DNA of 64,000 bases, from the NCBI RefSeq assembly GCF_000235605.1, contig NC_016584.1, positions 1,724,001-1,788,000 of the forward strand. Reading direction: 5' to 3'. A program made the position numbers and the translations under genes. The notes below the pieces were generated by a model. It had not been told where the DNA came from. It searched no databases and worked only from the letters and a program-made list of their open reading frames with translations. This DNA comes from Desulfosporosinus orientis DSM 765 (GTDB taxonomy: Bacteria; Bacillota; Desulfitobacteriia; Desulfitobacteriales; Desulfitobacteriaceae). Each line of letters opens with the position of its first letter. Position 1 is the first letter of the stretch. Below, one piece after another: positions 62,714-64,000 of this stretch.

Positions 62714-63466
62714 ATGGCTGAGCAAAAAACCATACGCTTGAAAATTCGGCGGCAAGATGGTCCGGATAACCCCATGCGCTGGGAGGAATTCACAATACCC
62801 TATCGGGAAAAATTGAATGTGATCTCTTGTTTAATGGAGATTCAGAAAAACCCTATAACCGCAGAGGGGAAGCAAACCACTCCTGTCGTATGGGAATGTA
62901 ACTGTTTGGAAGAAGTTTGCGGGGCGTGTACGATGAACATTAACGGGCAGGCAAAACAAGCATGTTCAGCTCTAATCGACCAACTGGACCAGCCTATTAT
63001 ACTCGAACCTCTGATGAAATTTCCAATTGTTCGAGATTTAATGGTTGATCGGCAAATCATGTTTGACCATTTGAAAACAGTTCGTGCTTGGATTCCCATC
63101 GATGGGACCTATAATTTAGGATCTGGTCCGAGAATGCCTGAGGTAAAACGGCAATGGGCTTATGAGCTGTCAAAATGCATGACCTGTGGGTGCTGTATGG
63201 AAGCTTGCCCTCAAGTTAATATACGGTCAAAATTTATTGGCCCATCGGCTATTTCTCAAGTTCGCCTATTTAATGCTCATCCAACAGGGGAAATGAACAA
63301 ACATGAACGATTGGCGCCTTTACTTAATGAAGGCGGGATTGCTGACTGTGGCAATGCTCAAAACTGTGTAAGAGCTTGCCCGAAAGAGATACCTTTGACA
63401 ACCAGCTTGGCAGACATAAATCGTGAAACCAATAAATTTGCCCTTAATCGCTGGCTAAGAAAATAA
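62714..63466 (+). CDS. frdB: Fumarate reductase/succinate dehydrogenase iron-sulfur subunit (copy 2)
   Basis: A 250-residue protein. 2Fe-2S ligands in CNCLEEVCGACTMNINGQAK and ACSAL, 4Fe-4S ligands in CMTCGCCMEACPQVN, 3Fe-4S ligands in CGNAQNCVRACPKEIPLT. GGAGGTG precedes ATG 62714. It is 13 bases after frdA and ends the operon visible here. Confidence 0.95.
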   Translation: MAEQKTIRLKIRRQDGPDNPMRWEEFTIPYREKLNVISCLMEIQKNPITAEGKQTTPVVWECNCLEEVCGACTMNINGQAKQACSALIDQLDQPIILEPLMKFPIVRDLMVDRQIMFDHLKTVRAWIPIDGTYNLGSGPRMPEVKRQWAYELSKCMTCGCCMEACPQVNIRSKFIGPSAISQVRLFNAHPTGEMNKHERLAPLLNEGGIADCGNAQNCVRACPKEIPLTTSLADINRETNKFALNRWLRK

Positions 63467-63578
63467 TAAATTTTAAAAATTTTGAATTTTATTTTTCACT
63501 GTGCATATTATAGTATAAAGTAGCTAAATTTGTTGAATTATATTCCAAAAGAAACTAGTAAAAAGGAGATTCGAGTCT

Positions 63579-63779
63579 ATGAAAACTGAACGAGCAGAAA
63601 CCTCGGCAACTCAGAACGAAATGGCTTCAATTGAATTTTGGTCTAAAGTTCTAGTGGGTGACGTAGAGCAAAGTACCGCTGGATGTTCTCCCAGTGTATT
63701 CGGCCCATGCTGCAGTAATGGGTGCCAATATTGCCGGCCAAACTGTCATGAAAAGTTTGATAGCTCGAACTACTTTTGA
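63579..63779 (+). CDS. Small Cys-rich ORF, possibly a frameshifted remnant
   Basis: A 66-codon frame with a good AAAAAGGAGA site. It encodes FWSKVLVGDVEQSTAGCSPS then VFGPCCSNGCQYCRPNCHEK, with seven Cys. A different frame from about 63708 reads HAAVMGANIAGQTVMKSLIA then RTTFD-stop. Joined, VLVGDVEQSTAG...HAAVMGANIAGQ resembles the C-terminal FAD motif and tail of pyridine-nucleotide-disulfide oxidoreductases. It could therefore be a real Cys-rich peptide or a frameshifted oxidoreductase tail. No family recognised. Confidence 0.4.
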   Translation: MKTERAETSATQNEMASIEFWSKVLVGDVEQSTAGCSPSVFGPCCSNGCQYCRPNCHEKFDSSNYF

Positions 63780-63859
63780 TTGATAGGATAACTTCTCGTC
63801 ACATACTTGTTTAATACTTTATGAAGCAAAGTAAATATTCTTTTCTGGTATTCTTTGCA

Positions 63860-63907
63860 CCATGGAATCCCTTTCGTTATAATAAATGGGAGTCCATGGC
63901 GTTTTTT
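63860..63907 (+). terminator. Terminator
   Basis: CCATGGAATCCC pairs with GGGAGTCCATGG (one mismatch) around a 16-base loop, followed by GTTTTTT. Confidence 0.85.
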
Positions 63908-63948
63908 AATATGAAATGAAAATATTCAATTAGGGAAGGTAACAAGAA

Positions 63949-64000
63949 TGATAGAAATCGGGAGATACTACAAACTTAAAATTACCAATTTCACTTCCTT
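63949..64000 (+). CDS. Partial gene, N-terminus resembling CvfB/YitL S1-domain protein
   Basis: An ATG after GGGAAGGTAAC starts MIEIGRYYKLKITNFTS and runs off the window. The opening is like CvfB-type S1 RNA-binding proteins (MIEIGKYNxLxV). Only 17 residues are visible, so the assignment is tentative. Confidence 0.4.

Overview
The window looks like a chromosomal segment of an anaerobic, spore-forming, low-to-mid G+C Firmicute, probably of the Desulfosporosinus/Desulfitobacterium group. This is inferred from the gene content: many strong AGGAGG-type ribosome binding sites, corrinoid methyltransferases, a fused MetF-MetV protein, two fumarate reductase operons, TRAP transporters and a spore-type GH18 remnant. 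No rRNA, tRNA, CRISPR array or intact insertion sequence was seen.

Region 1 (1-8.6 kb) is the 3' part of an ethanolamine/microcompartment locus: a PduS-like flavo-Fe-S protein, a PduT-like double-BMC shell protein, EutQ, EutB, EutC and EutA, then a PocR-AraC regulator and a corrinoid protein. Region 2 (8.7-18.5 kb) is a one-carbon methyltransferase locus: an APH/choline-kinase-like phosphotransferase, a non-pyrrolysine MttB-family methyltransferase, a second corrinoid protein, a methylcobalamin:tetrahydrofolate methyltransferase behind a sigma-54 promoter, a HAD phosphatase, a corrinoid reactivase, a MetF-MetV fusion and a small DUF6951-type protein. Region 3 (18.7-25.1 kb) is glutamate synthase (gltB, gltD). 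One reading is that regions 1-3 demethylate an N-methylated amine, cleave ethanolamine and assimilate the ammonia. The substrate is not proven.

Region 4 (25.1-36.3 kb) is an accessory, eroded zone: an RHS-repeat remnant ending at a perfect 46-bp palindrome, a DUF3102 protein, an ABC-ATPase stump fused to another reading frame, a MarR regulator, a DUF6282 gene followed by a deletion scar joining a permease start to a second DUF6282 tail, an NCS1 permease, a WYL regulator with three small genes, and several pseudogenes.

Region 5 (36.3-47.2 kb) is a PrpR-type sigma-54 regulator facing a consensus sigma-54 promoter and a seven-gene operon: MmgE/PrpD protein, fumarate reductase CAB, an extra FAD oxidoreductase, and a SucC/SucD-like acyl-CoA synthetase pair. 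The composition suggests a dicarboxylate or tricarboxylate pathway that I cannot assign to a known one. Region 6 (47.2-58.1 kb) has type III glutamine synthetase on the minus strand, a CitA/DcuS-type two-component system, a TRAP transporter with two binding proteins, and an ArsB/SLC13-like permease. Region 7 (58.2-64 kb) has a sigma-54 activator with an N-terminal Rossmann domain, another sigma-54 promoter and a second fumarate reductase operon. It ends with a small Cys-rich ORF and the start of a possible CvfB gene.

The most unusual non-coding signal is a dispersed element present in inverted orientation at 11.5-11.9 kb and 52.05-52.28 kb. Its two copies conserve two long stems, and the differences between copies are G-U wobble substitutions on one strand, which hints at an undescribed structured RNA or RNA-folding mobile repeat.
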